This document shows, piece after piece, positions 22,573 through 34,196 of a stretch of DNA of 64,000 bases. The translations under genes and the position numbers were made by a program. How positions within the stretch are numbered: position 1 is the stretch's first letter; the number at the start of each line of letters is the position of its first letter. The notes beneath the pieces are model-generated. The model made no database searches. It saw only the letters and a list, made by a program, of their open reading frames with translations, and had not been told where the DNA came from. The stretch spans positions 340,681,211 through 340,745,210 of the forward strand of contig CM042696.1 of the NCBI GenBank assembly GCA_023614405.1. The letters are read 5' to 3'. This DNA is from Avena insularis. Lineage: Eukaryota > Streptophyta > Magnoliopsida > Poales > Poaceae.

Positions 22573-25500
22573 TGTAACATCCCAAAACTTTAATCAAGGT
22601 TATCAAGTTCCTAATCACCCAATTTAGGGTTAACAAAAACTTTTATTAAAGAAAAGGCATATGAATGCATGTGTGTTTGCATTAGTGTAGAATTGTTTGA
22701 AAATGCCATGCTTGACTGTTCTAAATGATAAGAAATGCTTTAAGGATGAATACTAGATCATCTAGACCATTTTCAAACAAAATCAAAAGAGAAAGAAATC
22801 AAATAAAGTTAAATAAGGCAAATGGTCATTTTGACCATTTTAATCCACTAGGCCACTTTAGGTGTTCCTAGAAGTCAATTCCTTACAGAAACTTTTCTAG
22901 ATCTTTTCACCCCTTGCTAGACCAAGTAAAGATGTACCAAGGCCCACCTTACGCACTCACAGAAACATCTAGCAAAACAATTTAAATGACATTTGAAAAT
23001 TGAATCCAATTCATATGTGAAGATCCTACTTTTTCATAAACCCACCAAATCAATTCACCTTGGAGATTCCAAGCAAACCTAGTCGCTCAAGCTTAATACA
23101 AGACCACTCAAAAAAATTGAGACAAAAATTCGAATATAAATTTCTTTCGGCCATTTAAACAAACACCTGGCAGGCACAGTGTAAACATCTGCCTAACTTC
23201 ACTATTTGGGCATTGATCACTAGACCATTGGCCCTCTTTCTACTCCCCCTGTTCCCCCTAGTGTTGAGCAGCAGCAGACAGCCATCCCTCTTTGCCGCTG
23301 CACTAGTGGAGCGCCGACCAAAATTGGTCACTGCTGGTCGACCATGTCCAAGTCGCAGCAGACCGCCCCGAGCTCGCCCATGATGCCTATGAGGTAGGCG
23401 AGACCGCACCGCCCCTCTCTGTCCCATCCCCGAGTAAAGACAGGCCCTGGACCACCTCAAAACAGTCGCGCCTAGAGCGTCTCCGCCATGCCGAGCACGT
23501 GCCAGAGCGCCGCGCCTGACCAGCGTGCACACACCGCGCCTCGACCTAACCCTGTGCGCACTGCTCCGCCGTAACCCCAGCAGCCACTAGGACACCTCCG
23601 TTCGCCGCCGCTTGACCCGCAGCCGCCGTGCGTCGCGTCGAACACCGCTTCTGTCGCACAGAACACCGCATGTTTCTGACCGTTGTAGACCGCGCCTTGC
23701 CTCGCCATCAAGCCTGTGAGAACCGCCCTGAAGCACCGTATCGACCGCCGCCCATAGCCATGTCGCAAGCTCCGCCTGACCATGCCGCACTGCCCCCTTT
23801 GTCGAGCTATAAAAGGAGGCCCTCTCCACCCCATTTCTGCACACCATCTCACTCCCCTCTCACCATTGAGACCCCACACCATCCCCGGAGCAAGGCGATC
23901 CGCAATTCGCCAGAATTTCGCCGGAGTTTGCCGCTGTAGAGGAGAAGAGGCACCGTCGATTGGAGCTGCCCCAGGAGCCACCGCGGCCACACCTCGAACC
24001 GTTGTCGTCTACCAGCCCGAACGCCCCTGTCGCCGAGCCTAGCTGGAGCCTAGGTGAGCCCTCGTAGACCCCCACCTTGCCGCTAGGGTTCGTCCTCGCC
24101 GGAGACCTGTTCACCGGGGACGACGGACCACAACCGTTCGATCATCGTCTAATCGTAGCGCTGAAATTGCCCCGTACCACTTCGCGTGAGATGTGCTGCT
24201 GACATGCGGGACCCCCCTGTCAGTAGCCCGTTGCGCCGTGCAGTGTAGCTGGGCCGTCCCATTTCCTTTGCCGCGCTAGCCCACCGATTCAAATTAGTAT
24301 TTTTCCATTAAGGTTTAAACTAGATTTTGTCCACTTATTCAAAAATAAATTCAGAGAGTTTCACTTAACCAAATGGCATGATTCAAATTTTTCTATAAAG
24401 GAAATTAAATTATCTATCCAAGCCTGTTGGATTTAAATCATTTGGAGTTACAGATAATCTATAGGAAAAATAACAAAACAGAGACTTTAGCAACTTCTAA
24501 CATTTTTCAAAAATCAACCATAATAGCTTTTGAGTTGATTCCAACTCTTAAAAATCACATTTGACACTCTTAACCTTAGTGGCTAGTGCTAAAGCATAAA
24601 ACTTGATCACTTTAGATGGAAATACTTGGTGAAAATGCTTATGAAAACCTTGGAATGATGAGTCATTCTATTGAGATGTTTTGACATATGTTGAGAAACA
24701 CAAATGGTTTATGATGATGAAAATGTTGAGGCATGATCCTTAGCCCTTTATAAAAAACTGATGGTTGGGTTTGGATGCGATACCATTCCAATTTTACCAT
24801 ACAACCAAAATACCTGGATTGGGTAAGGCTTAGCTAGAAGTTTATATGCATTAGTATGAGTTCCCTCGCGGGAGAGGTTTGAGCTGAGGCTACCTCTTGA
24901 TGATGTCCACATGTGCAGTGCCCAGGATGGCAGATGGCCATGGCTGGAAGGCTAAGCTCATAGGAGAGGTGCTTATACTAGAGTGTGTAAAGGAAAGATT
25001 ATGATTGATTATCCGCATACTAAGTATGATGATTCAGGGTTATCCATGGCGGATATATCGAATTTCGTGGTGAAAGTGTACCACCTCTGCAGAGTGTCAA
25101 ACTATTCGAATAGCCATGTCCACGGTCATGGACAGTTGGAGTGGCCATACTGTTCCGTCGTCAGATGTTTTCAAAATGACTTATGAAATGAATTGTGACT
25201 TTGACTTGACCACAACAGGGTTGTGACTATGAAAACTAAGTTCCAAACTTAAGTGATTTAGAACTTTATTTTAGCTTTGTTTGTTTCTGAGCTCAGCTTA
25301 GATTTAAATTTATCTTTTGCAAATAAACTTAGAGCTTAGCATTCCTACTAGAACTACCTTACTTGTTAGTGATAGTTTGCGAGTACTTAAAGAGTACTCA
25401 TGGCTTTGTCCCTGGCTATTCCCGTGGCTAGACTATGAGGAGGACTACCAGGAGGAAGCATAGCAGGACGGCTATGACAACTAGAATCATCTCCCATCGT

Positions 25501-25731
25501 CAACATTGCCTGTGACACTAAAGATGGAGCCCACCGCTACGCTTATTATTCCACTGCTTGTTTGTATTAAGACTGGATCATGAGATCTTTTATTCGTGTA
25601 AGACCTTATTATGGTTTGTAATGGATGATGTACTGTGATATCCAATCTGTTATGTCTCGCAAAAATGCTAATCCTGGGATTGCGATGTATGGCATAACAG
25701 GTATCTGGGATTAAAAATCCAGGTGTTGACA
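22573..25731 (+). repeat. CH1 5' LTR
   Basis: This 3,159 bp LTR carries TATAAAAG at 23808-23815 in a GC-rich part (23200-24200), the probable promoter. Compared with the 3' LTR it lacks about 810 bp after 'cacatttgac' (near 24565). ORFs in the GC-rich part occur on both strands and drift between the two LTRs, so they are not taken as genes. Confidence 0.93.
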
Positions 25732-25734
25732 AGT

Positions 25735-25746
25735 TGGTATCAGAGT
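25735..25746 (+). other. CH1 primer binding site
   Basis: TGGTATCAGAGT lies three bases after the LTR. It matches the usual plant initiator tRNA-Met primer site (TGGTATCAGAGC) but for the last base. Confidence 0.88.
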
Positions 25747-25855
25747 CATCCTGACCATAGGACACCCCAGTTAGAATGGACGTCCGAACAAAAACTTAGT
25801 TTCAAAACCACAAAAGTGAGTATTTATGAAAACATATTCGCACTCTTATCCTTGA
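25747..25855 (+). other. CH1 leader with candidate splice donor
   Basis: CAAAA|GTGAGTATT at 25816 is a plausible 5' splice site. G2 inserted 40 bases downstream (target CTTGA, 25851-25855). The leader resumes at 38354, and two acceptors lie further on (38459 and 39484). Confidence 0.5.
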
Positions 25856-26590
25856 TGTCAGGGGGATGGTCCCCAGGTACCCCAACCGTACAAGAAACCA
25901 AGCAGTCGGATCGCGTCTGGCTGAGCAAGCACAGCCGGACAGGGCAAGACAGGCCGGCTACCGTGCGATAGCCGGATCAGCAACAAGTAGCCGGGTATGG
26001 CGATGTAGCCGGACCCAATTAGTGAGACAGGACAACATGTGTATCAGTGCACGGTACGCCCTGTACAATGCCAAGACTGGCAACCACCCGGCCATACCGA
26101 AGACTTTGTGGAGATGACACAGGAACAGTGGCCCGATGCTGACGGCAGGCTCGCACGGCGTCCACTGTGCCTACGGCAGCCACACCGCTCATACTCTAAT
26201 GAGACATACCATACCGGACACTGTAGATGACCAGCCGGCTGGGACCCGCATGTGGGGCCCGCCAGTCGGATTGGCCAGTGAGACAGTTGCCTCTCTACCT
26301 ATATAAGGAGAGGCAAGGCCTCAGTAGAAAGGGTTGGTCTCATTGCATTTAAGGCAGTAGCTAGAGAATACAGCTCGAGGAGCACTTGTAGTTTGTATAT
26401 CCCAGATAGTCAGACTCGGCAGGAGTATGGGCTTTACCTCATCACGAGGGCCCCGATCCTGGGTACTTCTTGCATCCAGCTACGCTTGCTTGTATCCAAT
26501 CCCACCTGTGGACGCCGTCGATAGCTTCCCTGCTAGTCCCCACACATCTATCTAACCTTCTTAGGTACTGTCGTTCCCAATACACGGCGA
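25856..26590 (+). repeat. G2 5' LTR
   Basis: This 735 bp LTR carries TATATAAGG at 26300-26308, the likely promoter. It matches 37620-38353 closely except for the last six or seven bases (5' ends cacggcga, 3' ends aatgaca). Confidence 0.92.
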
Positions 26591-26608
26591 TTGGCGCCAA
26601 TGCGGGGC
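26591..26608 (+). other. G2 primer binding site
   Basis: TTGGCGCCAATGCGGGGC lies directly at the LTR end. It is the same TTGGCGCC-type site as G1. Confidence 0.78.
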
Positions 26609-26611
26609 TAG

Positions 26612-28295
26612 ATGGCTTCGACCGGAGTCACGTTCTGCACGGGACCCCGCACTTCAGCCAGTGAGCGCGTGGCCTCTGGCCTGGTGCTCACGCTCGGCAA
26701 ATTCGACTATGTCATCGACAACGCTTCCTGCTTCACCGGAACCTCCTTCCTGGCGAACGGCACCGTCCTGCTATTCGGCGACCTCCCTGTATACGTCGCC
26801 ACCATTCCGGAGCATTTCCCTAGGGAAATCGTCTATGTCGCGGGGTTGCCGCATCCAGGCGGTGGCACCTCCGTCACACCCTGCGGCGTGGAGGTCATGA
26901 TGGACGGCTCCAGCTCTCACCCCCGCCAGCCGCGGGAGCGAGGCGCGGACGAGGTTGGAACTTCTTCCCCTCCGCAGCCTCGATACCCGGTGGAGGATGC
27001 CATTGATCGGCTCCATACGCCGGTCAACCTCGGGGATAACCCGGAGGAAAAGGAGGCCAACTTCGCCATGGAGAGACAGATCCTCCTCCAGGAGGCCATG
27101 GAGCTAGCAGCAGCTCGAAAGCAACTCGAGATCACCCGGCGCGAGTATGACCGCGTGCACGGTTTCACTCCGGCTACCACGGAGCCGAGCCGGCGCGGCC
27201 AGGTGCGGCACCGGGCGGCGGAAAGGATGGGGAGCCGGATCCCGCACCCGCCCTCATCCCGCCCACCTACAGCACGCCCATCAAGAACCTGTGCGCGACA
27301 CGGGCCGTGGTAGAAGAGTTGCCCAGTCTGGAGGGCGAGGAGCGAGCCCGCGAGCACGCTCGCGTGCAGGAGCTCCTCCGCATCACGGATGAGCAAGCCG
27401 ATGCCAATCGGCAGATGCAGGAGGACCCCAGCTACTCCAGGGGGAGCAAGCTGCCTGCCAACAACAGGGGCGCGCCGCACGACACCCAGCAGGCGTCCTC
27501 CCCTCAGCCGGCTAAGGCCCGCAGCAGGCGTTGCAGCTCTGGCAACAGGGGCCAGCCGCGCCAGGAGCAGGCAGTGAAAAGCAACCCGCCGCCTCCCCCT
27601 CCACCAACCGGAGCGCCCAGACCAGCCGGATCCCGTCTCCCGGGCCAGGTGGGAGCGCCCAACCCGGGTTGTCCGGATGCCCGCGACTGCATCGAGCTCC
27701 TTGCTCAAGCGCGCGTCACGGAGGAGGAAGATTCTACCGGCCCGGTTTGTTTCGGACCCTGCATCCGGAACGAGCCATTTCTTGATAAGTTCTCCCTTCC
27801 CAGGGACACCCCCAAGTACGACAACAGCATGAAACTGGAAGATTGGCTCACCGACTATGATACGGCAGTCGGCATCGCCCATGGGAACAAGCGCACAGCC
27901 GTGCGCTACGTACCCCTCATGCTAACCGGGTCGGCAAGAACGTGGCTCAACAGCCTCGCGCCCAATAGCATCAACGCTAGCCAGACTTCGAGAAAGTATT
28001 TGTCCGCAACTTCAACGGCAATTACAAGCGTCCGGGGCGCCCACGCGACCTGGCCTTGTGCGTCCAAGGTGATCGCGAGACTGACCAAGAATACCTCGCC
28101 AAGTGGACGGAGCTGCGCAACACCTGTGAGGGCATCCTGGAGAGCCAGGCCATCGGCTTCTTCATCAAGGGCTGCCGAGAAGGCACCATGCTTTGCCACC
28201 GGCTACTGTGTGACGAGCCGAAAACCATGGCGGAGCTCATGACGGTTGTGGACCAGTACGCCATGGCGGATGCCGCCATGAAGAAGCCCCTCTGA
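26612..28295 (+). pseudogene. G2 gag (N-terminal and capsid parts), frameshifted
   Basis: The ATG at 26612 opens a 233-codon frame, which shifts near 27300 into a second frame and again near 27970 into a third ending at 28295. N-terminal part: hydrophobic and glycine-rich, then a charged helix (EKEANFAMERQILLQEAMEL). Proline-rich middle near 27590-27640. Capsid core: FSLPRDTPKYDNSMKLEDWL, YVPLMLTGSARTWLNSL, then ELRNTCEGILESQAIGFFIK and MAELMTVVDQYA. Two frameshifts mean no full gag from this copy. The core would form the particle. Confidence 0.85.
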
Positions 28296-28463
28296 GTAAG
28301 TGCCGACGGGCGTCCGACTCCTACGGAGCCGGCTCGCGACCGTCCAGGCAATCCGGCTGGCGAAGCCGGATCCTCCAGGTGCCACGGCAATGACAACCGG
28401 TTCCACGGGGACCGCCAAGCCGGGCAACAGAAGCCCCGCTACCACGCGCGGCAGGTCAATGCT

Positions 28464-29564
28464 GTGGAGGGTGAGCTCGACGCACCGGCTAACGACGCAA
28501 GGAGGCATAAGCCGCGGCTCACCTTCGACCAGATGTTTGATGGCCCGTGCAAGTGGCATAGCGGTCCCTTCAAACCGGCTACGCACACCACCCGGAATTG
28601 CAGCTGGACCCGCCAGCTAAAGGACCAAGGCAACCAGCCTCGTCTCCCCCCTCCCCCTCCTGGTGGACCTCCACCACCGTCTAGGGGAGCCGGTAATGAT
28701 GGTAATGGCGGCAATGGCGGCAACAACAACAACGGCTACCCACAGCCACACGCCGCCTACCACATCTTCGAGACGGAGCAGGACGACAAGCACAGCCGCA
28801 GGCGACGCTCCAAGGAGGTCAATGCCATCGTCTCTCTAGTCCCCCAGTACCTGAACTGGCCGGAAACCCCCATCACCTGGAGCCATGAAGATCAGCCAGA
28901 GCAGCTGCCGACTCCCGGGGGTTACGCCATGGTGCTCGACCCCCTCATCGTCTCCAACGCGCGTACCTGGCGATTCTCGTGCGTCCTCATCGACGGAGGC
29001 AACAGCCTCAACCTCCTCTACCAGTCCTCGCTGGAGAAGCTGGGCATTCGCGAAAGCGACCTGCGCCCAACTACCACAAAGTTCCACGACGTACTACCAG
29101 GGCCAGCCTGTGCCCCGTTGGGGAAAATCCAGCTGGACATCATCTTCGGGACCGAGGAGAACTTCCGCCGCGAACCAATCTGGTTCGAGGTGGTAAACCT
29201 GACGAGCTCCTACCATGCTCTCCTCGGGTGCCCCGCCCTCGCCAAGTTCATGGCCGTCCCCCACTACACGTACCTCAAGACAAAGATGCTGGGACCCCAT
29301 GGCGTGATCATCGTCGTCGGCTGCTTCAGGCGGTCAATGGAGTGCGCCTCAGCCGGTTCCAACCTGGCAGAGGCCCTCATCATAGCCGAGGAGAAGCGTG
29401 TGATCATGCGCAACGTGGCCATGGCCCAGCAAGACATGCCGGCTAGCAGCAAACCGGCTGGAGAAGGAACTTTCCAGCCGGCAAAGGAGACAAAGAGGAT
29501 TCTGCTCGACCCCTCCGACCCGGCTAAGTTCTTTACCATTGGTGCCGGCTTGGACATCAAATAG
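28464..29564 (+). pseudogene. G2 gag nucleic-acid-binding part and protease
   Basis: This 366-codon frame is open. Near its start is CKWHSGPFKPATHTTRNC, a C-x2-H-x8-H-x4-C knuckle that probably binds RNA. A proline/glycine/asparagine-rich linker follows (28640-28740), then ITWSHEDQPEQLP and the protease with active site LIDGGNSLNLLY (Asp at 28992-28994). The later protease blocks are FHDVLPGPACAPLG, TEENFRREPIWFEV, YHALLGCPALAKFMAVPHYT. The TAG at 29562-29564 is followed in frame by RT linker sequence, so gag and pol were probably one polyprotein. Confidence 0.88.
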
Positions 29565-30658
29565 GAAGGCGCGCTCGTCGACTTCCTCCGTGAGAATCGG
29601 GACATCTTTGCATGGTCCCCCAAGGACATGCCGGGTGTGCCGAGGGAGTTCGCCGAGAACTCACTTCATGTGCGTCCGAATGCCAAGCCGGTCAAGCAAC
29701 CTTTGTGCCGGTTCGCAGAGGAGAAGAGGAAGATAATCGGTGATGAGATCACCCGTCTCCTTGCAGCCGGGTTCATCATGGAAGTACACCACCCGGACTG
29801 GTTGGTGAACCCAGTCCTGGTGCTGAAGAAGAACAAGACCTGGCGCATGTGTATCGACTACACCAGCCGGAACAAGGCGTGCCCGAAAGACCGCTTCGCC
29901 TTGCCCCGTATCGATCAAGTCATCGATTCCACAGTCGGCTGTGATTTGTTGTCTTTTCTAGATTGCTATTCCGGGTACAATCAGATCCAGCTAAACCCGG
30001 CTGATCAGATTAAGACATCATTTATCACCCCCTACGGGGCTTTCTACTATGTAACCATGCCTTTCGGTCTAAAGAATGCAGGTGCTACCTACCAGCGCTG
30101 CATGCAGAAGTGCTTGCACTCGCAGATAGGCCGAAACGTGCATGCTTATGTGGACGATGTGGTCATCAAGACCAAGGAGAAGCGCACCCTCCTCGAGGAT
30201 CTGGGAGAAACATTTGGCAACCTCCGCCAGTACCAGATGAAGCTCAACCCGGAGAAGTGCATCTTCGGAGTACCATCCGGTCAGCTACTCGGTTTCCTCG
30301 TATCACAACGACGTATCGAGGCGAATCTGGAGAAGATCGCGGCCATCGAGAGGATGCACCACCCAGGAACCTACTTGGGGTCCAGAAGTTCACCGGATGT
30401 CTGGCCTCCCTTAGTCGTTTTGTCAGCCGGCTGGGAGAGAAGGCACTCCCGTTGTACCAGCTGATGAATAAGACGGACAAGTTCTCCTGGACTTCGCAAG
30501 CCGACACCGCATTTCACGACCTCAAGCGCATGCTATCCACAGCGCCGGTTCTAGCCATGCCAGCTAGCAAGGAGCCGATGTTGCTCTATATGGCAGCTAT
30601 CAGTCGGGTCGTCAGCATCGTCCTGGTGGTGGAGCGCCCCGAGGAAGGCAAGGCTTAG
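29565..30658 (+). pseudogene. G2 reverse transcriptase and start of RNase H
   Basis: RT blocks are well kept: VNPVLVLKKNKTWRMCIDY, ACPKDRFALPRIDQVIDST, DCYSGYNQIQL, TSFITPYGAFYYVTMPFGL, the catalytic YVDD (30147-30158), and MKLNPEKCIFGVPSGQLLGF. The frame 29628-30464 is shifted near 30355, and the downstream part is read in another frame (TGCLASLSRFVSRLGEKALP, then KFSWTSQADTAFHDLK). A TAG at 30656-30658 interrupts RNase H. The palm residues look competent, so the frameshift is the main lesion here. Confidence 0.92.
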
Positions 30659-31700
30659 CCGGTTCAGAGGCCCGTCTACTACCTCAGCGAGGTTCTCTCC
30701 CTCTCCAAGCAGAACTACCCCCACTACCAGAAGATGTGCTACGGCATGTACCTAGCATGCAAGAATCTCAAGCACTACTTCCAGGAGCATCCGATTAAGG
30801 TCGTGTGCACTACACCCCTTTCGGAAATCATCGGCAACAAAGACGCCACTAGCCGAGTCGCCCAATGGGCCATCGAGCTAGCCGCCTACTCCATCCAGTA
30901 CGAGCCCCGGCTCACGATCAAGTCGTAGGCATTGGCGGACTTCCTCATCGACTGGGCTGAGACCCAGTATCTCCCACCGGTTCTGGATTCGGACCACTGG
31001 AAGATGCACTTCGATGGGTCGAAGATGCTCGGGGGCTTGGGAGCCGGCATCGTGCTCACCTCGCCCAAGGGAGACCGGCTGGAGTACATGCTGCAGATCC
31101 ACTTCAAGGCCTCCAACAACATAGCCGAATCTCGAGGCACTTTGGCGCCGGCCAAGGAGATCGGTGTCAACCGGATCCTGTGCTTCGGTGATTCGGATAT
31201 AGTGGTGCAGCAAGTATCTGGAGAATGGGACGCCAGAGATGCAAACATGGCCCTCTACCAGTTCCACATCCAGAAGCTCAGCGCCTCCTTCGACGGGTGC
31301 GAATTTCACCATGTCCCTCACGTCAACAACGAGGCAGCCGATTCGCTCTCCAAGATCAGATCCACCAGGCAGGCGATCCCACCGGGGGTATCCTTGGAGC
31401 ACTTGTGCAAGCTGTCCATCAACCCATCACCAGAATCGGACTCCACCATCTGGGCAGGGAATGTTCTGGCTGGTGGAACGGAAGAAGCAGAGCCAGCGGA
31501 GCCACCGAAGAAGAAGGCCCGTACCAATTCCGTCAAGGCACTGCCCTCCGGCTCGCAAGACCCGGGGGCTGCCGGTTCATCAAGCGGCTCGGGGGCTGCC
31601 GTCCTGGGTACGCCACTCGGACGATCCCCCGACATTCATCAACCGGAGGACGGGAGCGTCCTCGTCATTCGCGAAGTACCATCCTGGGCACAGCCCTTCA
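30659..31700 (+). pseudogene. G2 RNase H end and archaeal-type RNase H
   Basis: The first RNase H finishes with RPVYYLSEVLSLSKQNYPHY, MCYGMYLACKNLKHYFQEHP and a tether (VAQWAIELAAYSIQYEPRL). After a TAG at 30926-30928 a long open frame begins. It has ALADFLIDWAETQ, then WKMHFDGSK, GAGIVLTSPKGD, NNIAESRGTLAPAKEIG, LCFGDSDIVVQQ and NNEAADSLSKI. These give the D-E-D-D positions of the archaeal-type RNase H acquired by Tat-lineage elements. A serine/glycine-rich linker (31560-31620) precedes integrase. Confidence 0.88.
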
Positions 31701-32943
31701 TGAGCTACATCGCCAACGGAGAACTTCCGGATGACGAGGTGGAAGCCAGGCAAATCCGGCGTCGTGCGCACACGTACACCATCATAAACGGCGAACTTTA
31801 CAAGCGCAGCGTATCTGGAATTTTCCAGAGATGTGTCGACGTAAACACGGGCCACCGGCTACTCAAGGACATCCACCAGGGCGTGTGCGGGCATCACGCT
31901 TCGTCAAGGGCGATAGTCGCCAAGGCGTTCCGCCATGGTTTCTATTGGCCCACCGCCCTCAAGGACGCTGAGCAGCTAGCCCGCGCGTGCAATGGATGCC
32001 AGCGCTTCGGGCAGCTCAGGCACATGCCAACTTCGGTACTCAAGACCATACCGATCACCTGGCCCTTCGCGCTTTGGGGCCTCGACATGGTCGGTACCTT
32101 CAAGCGGGCGTGCGCGGGTACGACCCATCTGCTGGTAGCAGTGGACAAGTCCACGAAGTGGATCGAGGCTAAGCCCATCCGGAAGCTGGACGGAGCGACA
32201 GTCATCACCTTCTTCACCGACATCATCAACCGATTCGGATACCCCAGCAACATCATCACCGACAATGGCACGAACTTCGCCAAGGGGACTTCGCCCGGTT
32301 CTGCAGCAACAAGGGCATCCGGCTGGACCTCGCTTCCGTCACGCACCCGCAGTCCAACGGGCAGGTGGAAAGGGCAAACGGCTTGGTGATAGCCAGTATC
32401 AAGCCACGTCTCATGGAGCCATTGGAGCGGTCCCTCAGATGCTGGATCGAGGAGCTTCCGGCTGTGTTGTGGAGCCTCCGCACCACGCCGAATAGATCAA
32501 CCGCCTACACACCGTTCTTCCTGGTCTACGGATCGGAAGCCGTCCGCGGACATCGAATTCGACTCACCGTGCAAGCTCCTATACGACGAAAAGGCCAACC
32601 AGGAGGCACGGGAGGACGGAGTGGACCTCCTGGAGGAGGCCCGTGAGCTGGCTCTGTCCAGGTCAGCCCTGTACCAGCAGCGACTACATCGCTACCATTC
32701 AAGCCGGATCCGCCCAGTCGCGTTTCGCAAGGGCGACCTGGTTCTCCGGCTGGTGCAAGACACGAAGGGCATGCACAAGTTGTCGCTACCCTAGGAGGGC
32801 CCCTTCATCATCAGCCGAGCGTTGCCCAACGACTCCTACTACCTCATCGACACGCAGCACCCGCGCAAGAACAAGATGGACAAGTTAGATGAGGAGACCG
32901 AGCGTCCCTGGAACGTGGCCCTACTGCGCCAGTTTTACACCTA
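31701..32943 (+). pseudogene. G2 integrase, frameshifted
   Basis: Zinc-binding part: CGHHASSRAIVAKAFRHGFY and CNGCQRF. Catalytic core: WGLDMVGTF (first D), IITDNGTNF (second D), then a frameshift near 32285 and another near 32365 before the glutamate block (VERANGLVIASIK). The C-terminal part shifts again near 32545, and a TAG at 32792-32794 lies in the GPFII-type block. The end is ERPWNVALLRQFYT with stop at 32941-32943. All three catalytic residues are still encoded, but not in one frame. Confidence 0.88.
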
Positions 32944-34196
32944 GTCGCCAGGCAGTGTATGTATCCCGAACACCCCATGAATGAAAATGCGGACCCCTAC
33001 GAGAATCTCGGGGGCTCCTTGATAGAAATATGTTTTCGCATCTGCTTTTCCGGTTCTGATTTTCCGGCTCTGGCAACCCCTACCCGGGGGCTTGCCGGCT
33101 GGCCCGGCCTGCTAAGTCAACAAACCGACCGAGTAGTGTGCGATGATGTCAGAGGCCCACTCTTTGTCTTAGCTACAGACCGCAACCCGGCTGTCCGGCT
33201 AGCAAGAGCAAAAGCCCGAGGCATCCCACACGAAAAATGGGGAGGAGACGCGACAGACCAGGCGATCCGATCTTGCAACTAGCTCGAACCAATCCGGCTA
33301 CTAAGCCGTTAGTACCGTGTGCAATGTACTGTCAGCTCCCTTCGATTCCGGCTGCAGACTGCAACCCGGCTACCTGGCAAGGATGCAGCGAAAACAGCAG
33401 AGCACATGGCAAAGTGACCAAGTGTCTGGAGAGGCACAGGCCAGTTTTTGAAAAAACAAGTTTTCCGGCTACAATTTGACAGACTAACCTATTAACCTGT
33501 GAGGATGTATGTGTATGTATATGTATATTCTTGCCTGACTACTTCGAGTCGGAATTCAGGAAAAGGGAAGAAGATTCGAAGTCATTTCCTTCATCAAGCG
33601 CTCCGAATCTCGGGGGCTACACCCACTGGGTGCGCTCGCGCGCCCCCAGTGGAATCTTGTAGTTCCTGACCGGCTAAGGGCGTCCAGCCGGCCGTTCGGA
33701 GCCCAGGTGAGGGCAAGGGCAGGAGCAAGAGAAGACAGGGAAGATTCGAAGCACCCGGCTACGCCAGCTACTCCGAATCTCGGGGGCTACACCGAGTGGG
33801 TGCGCTCGCGCGCCCCCACTAGAATGTTAGTTCCCCCGGCTGAGGGCATTCAGCCGGCGAAAACAGCCGACTAGGACGAGTCTAGTCGGGCAAAGTTAGA
33901 AGACTTGGGAAAAATAAGGAAGATTCGAAGCACCTGGCTACGCCAGCTACTCCGAATCTCGGGGGCTACACCCAGTGGGTGCACTAGCGCGCCCCCACTG
34001 GAGGTGTAGTTCCTCCAGCTAAAGGTGTGTAGCCAGACGAAGTTAGCCGGACAAAGTTAGCCGGCGAAATATTGAAAGGAAATTCAAGGCGCACAAGTTA
34101 AAGGAAACTCAAGAGTTCAATATTAACAAACAAAAAGGAGGCGAAGCTCCCATAAGTTACCCGGCATCAGAGATAGCCGGTACAGACAGACAAGTT
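32944..34196 (+). repeat. G2 3' region with three tandem stem-loop repeats carrying polypurine-tract copies
   Basis: No sense-strand gene is seen. Three units of about 170-178 bp start near 33571, 33741 and 33919. Each contains gaagattcgaag ... ctccgaatctcgggggct followed by an inverted pair (ccagtgggtgc / gcgcccccactgg in the third). The 10-mer ctcgggggct occurs at 33007, 33609, 33779 and 33958, and again as the functional polypurine tract at 37608-37617. Confidence 0.85.

Noticed and set aside
23155..24114. Long ORFs in the GC-rich part of the CH1 LTR, both strands
   Set aside because: They overlap on opposite strands, have no domain, and are altered by indels in the other LTR (44631-45612).
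24983..25186. Conserved 67-codon ORF repeated at 47292-47495
   Set aside because: It is duplicated only because both lie at the same place in the two CH1 LTRs; no domain was seen.
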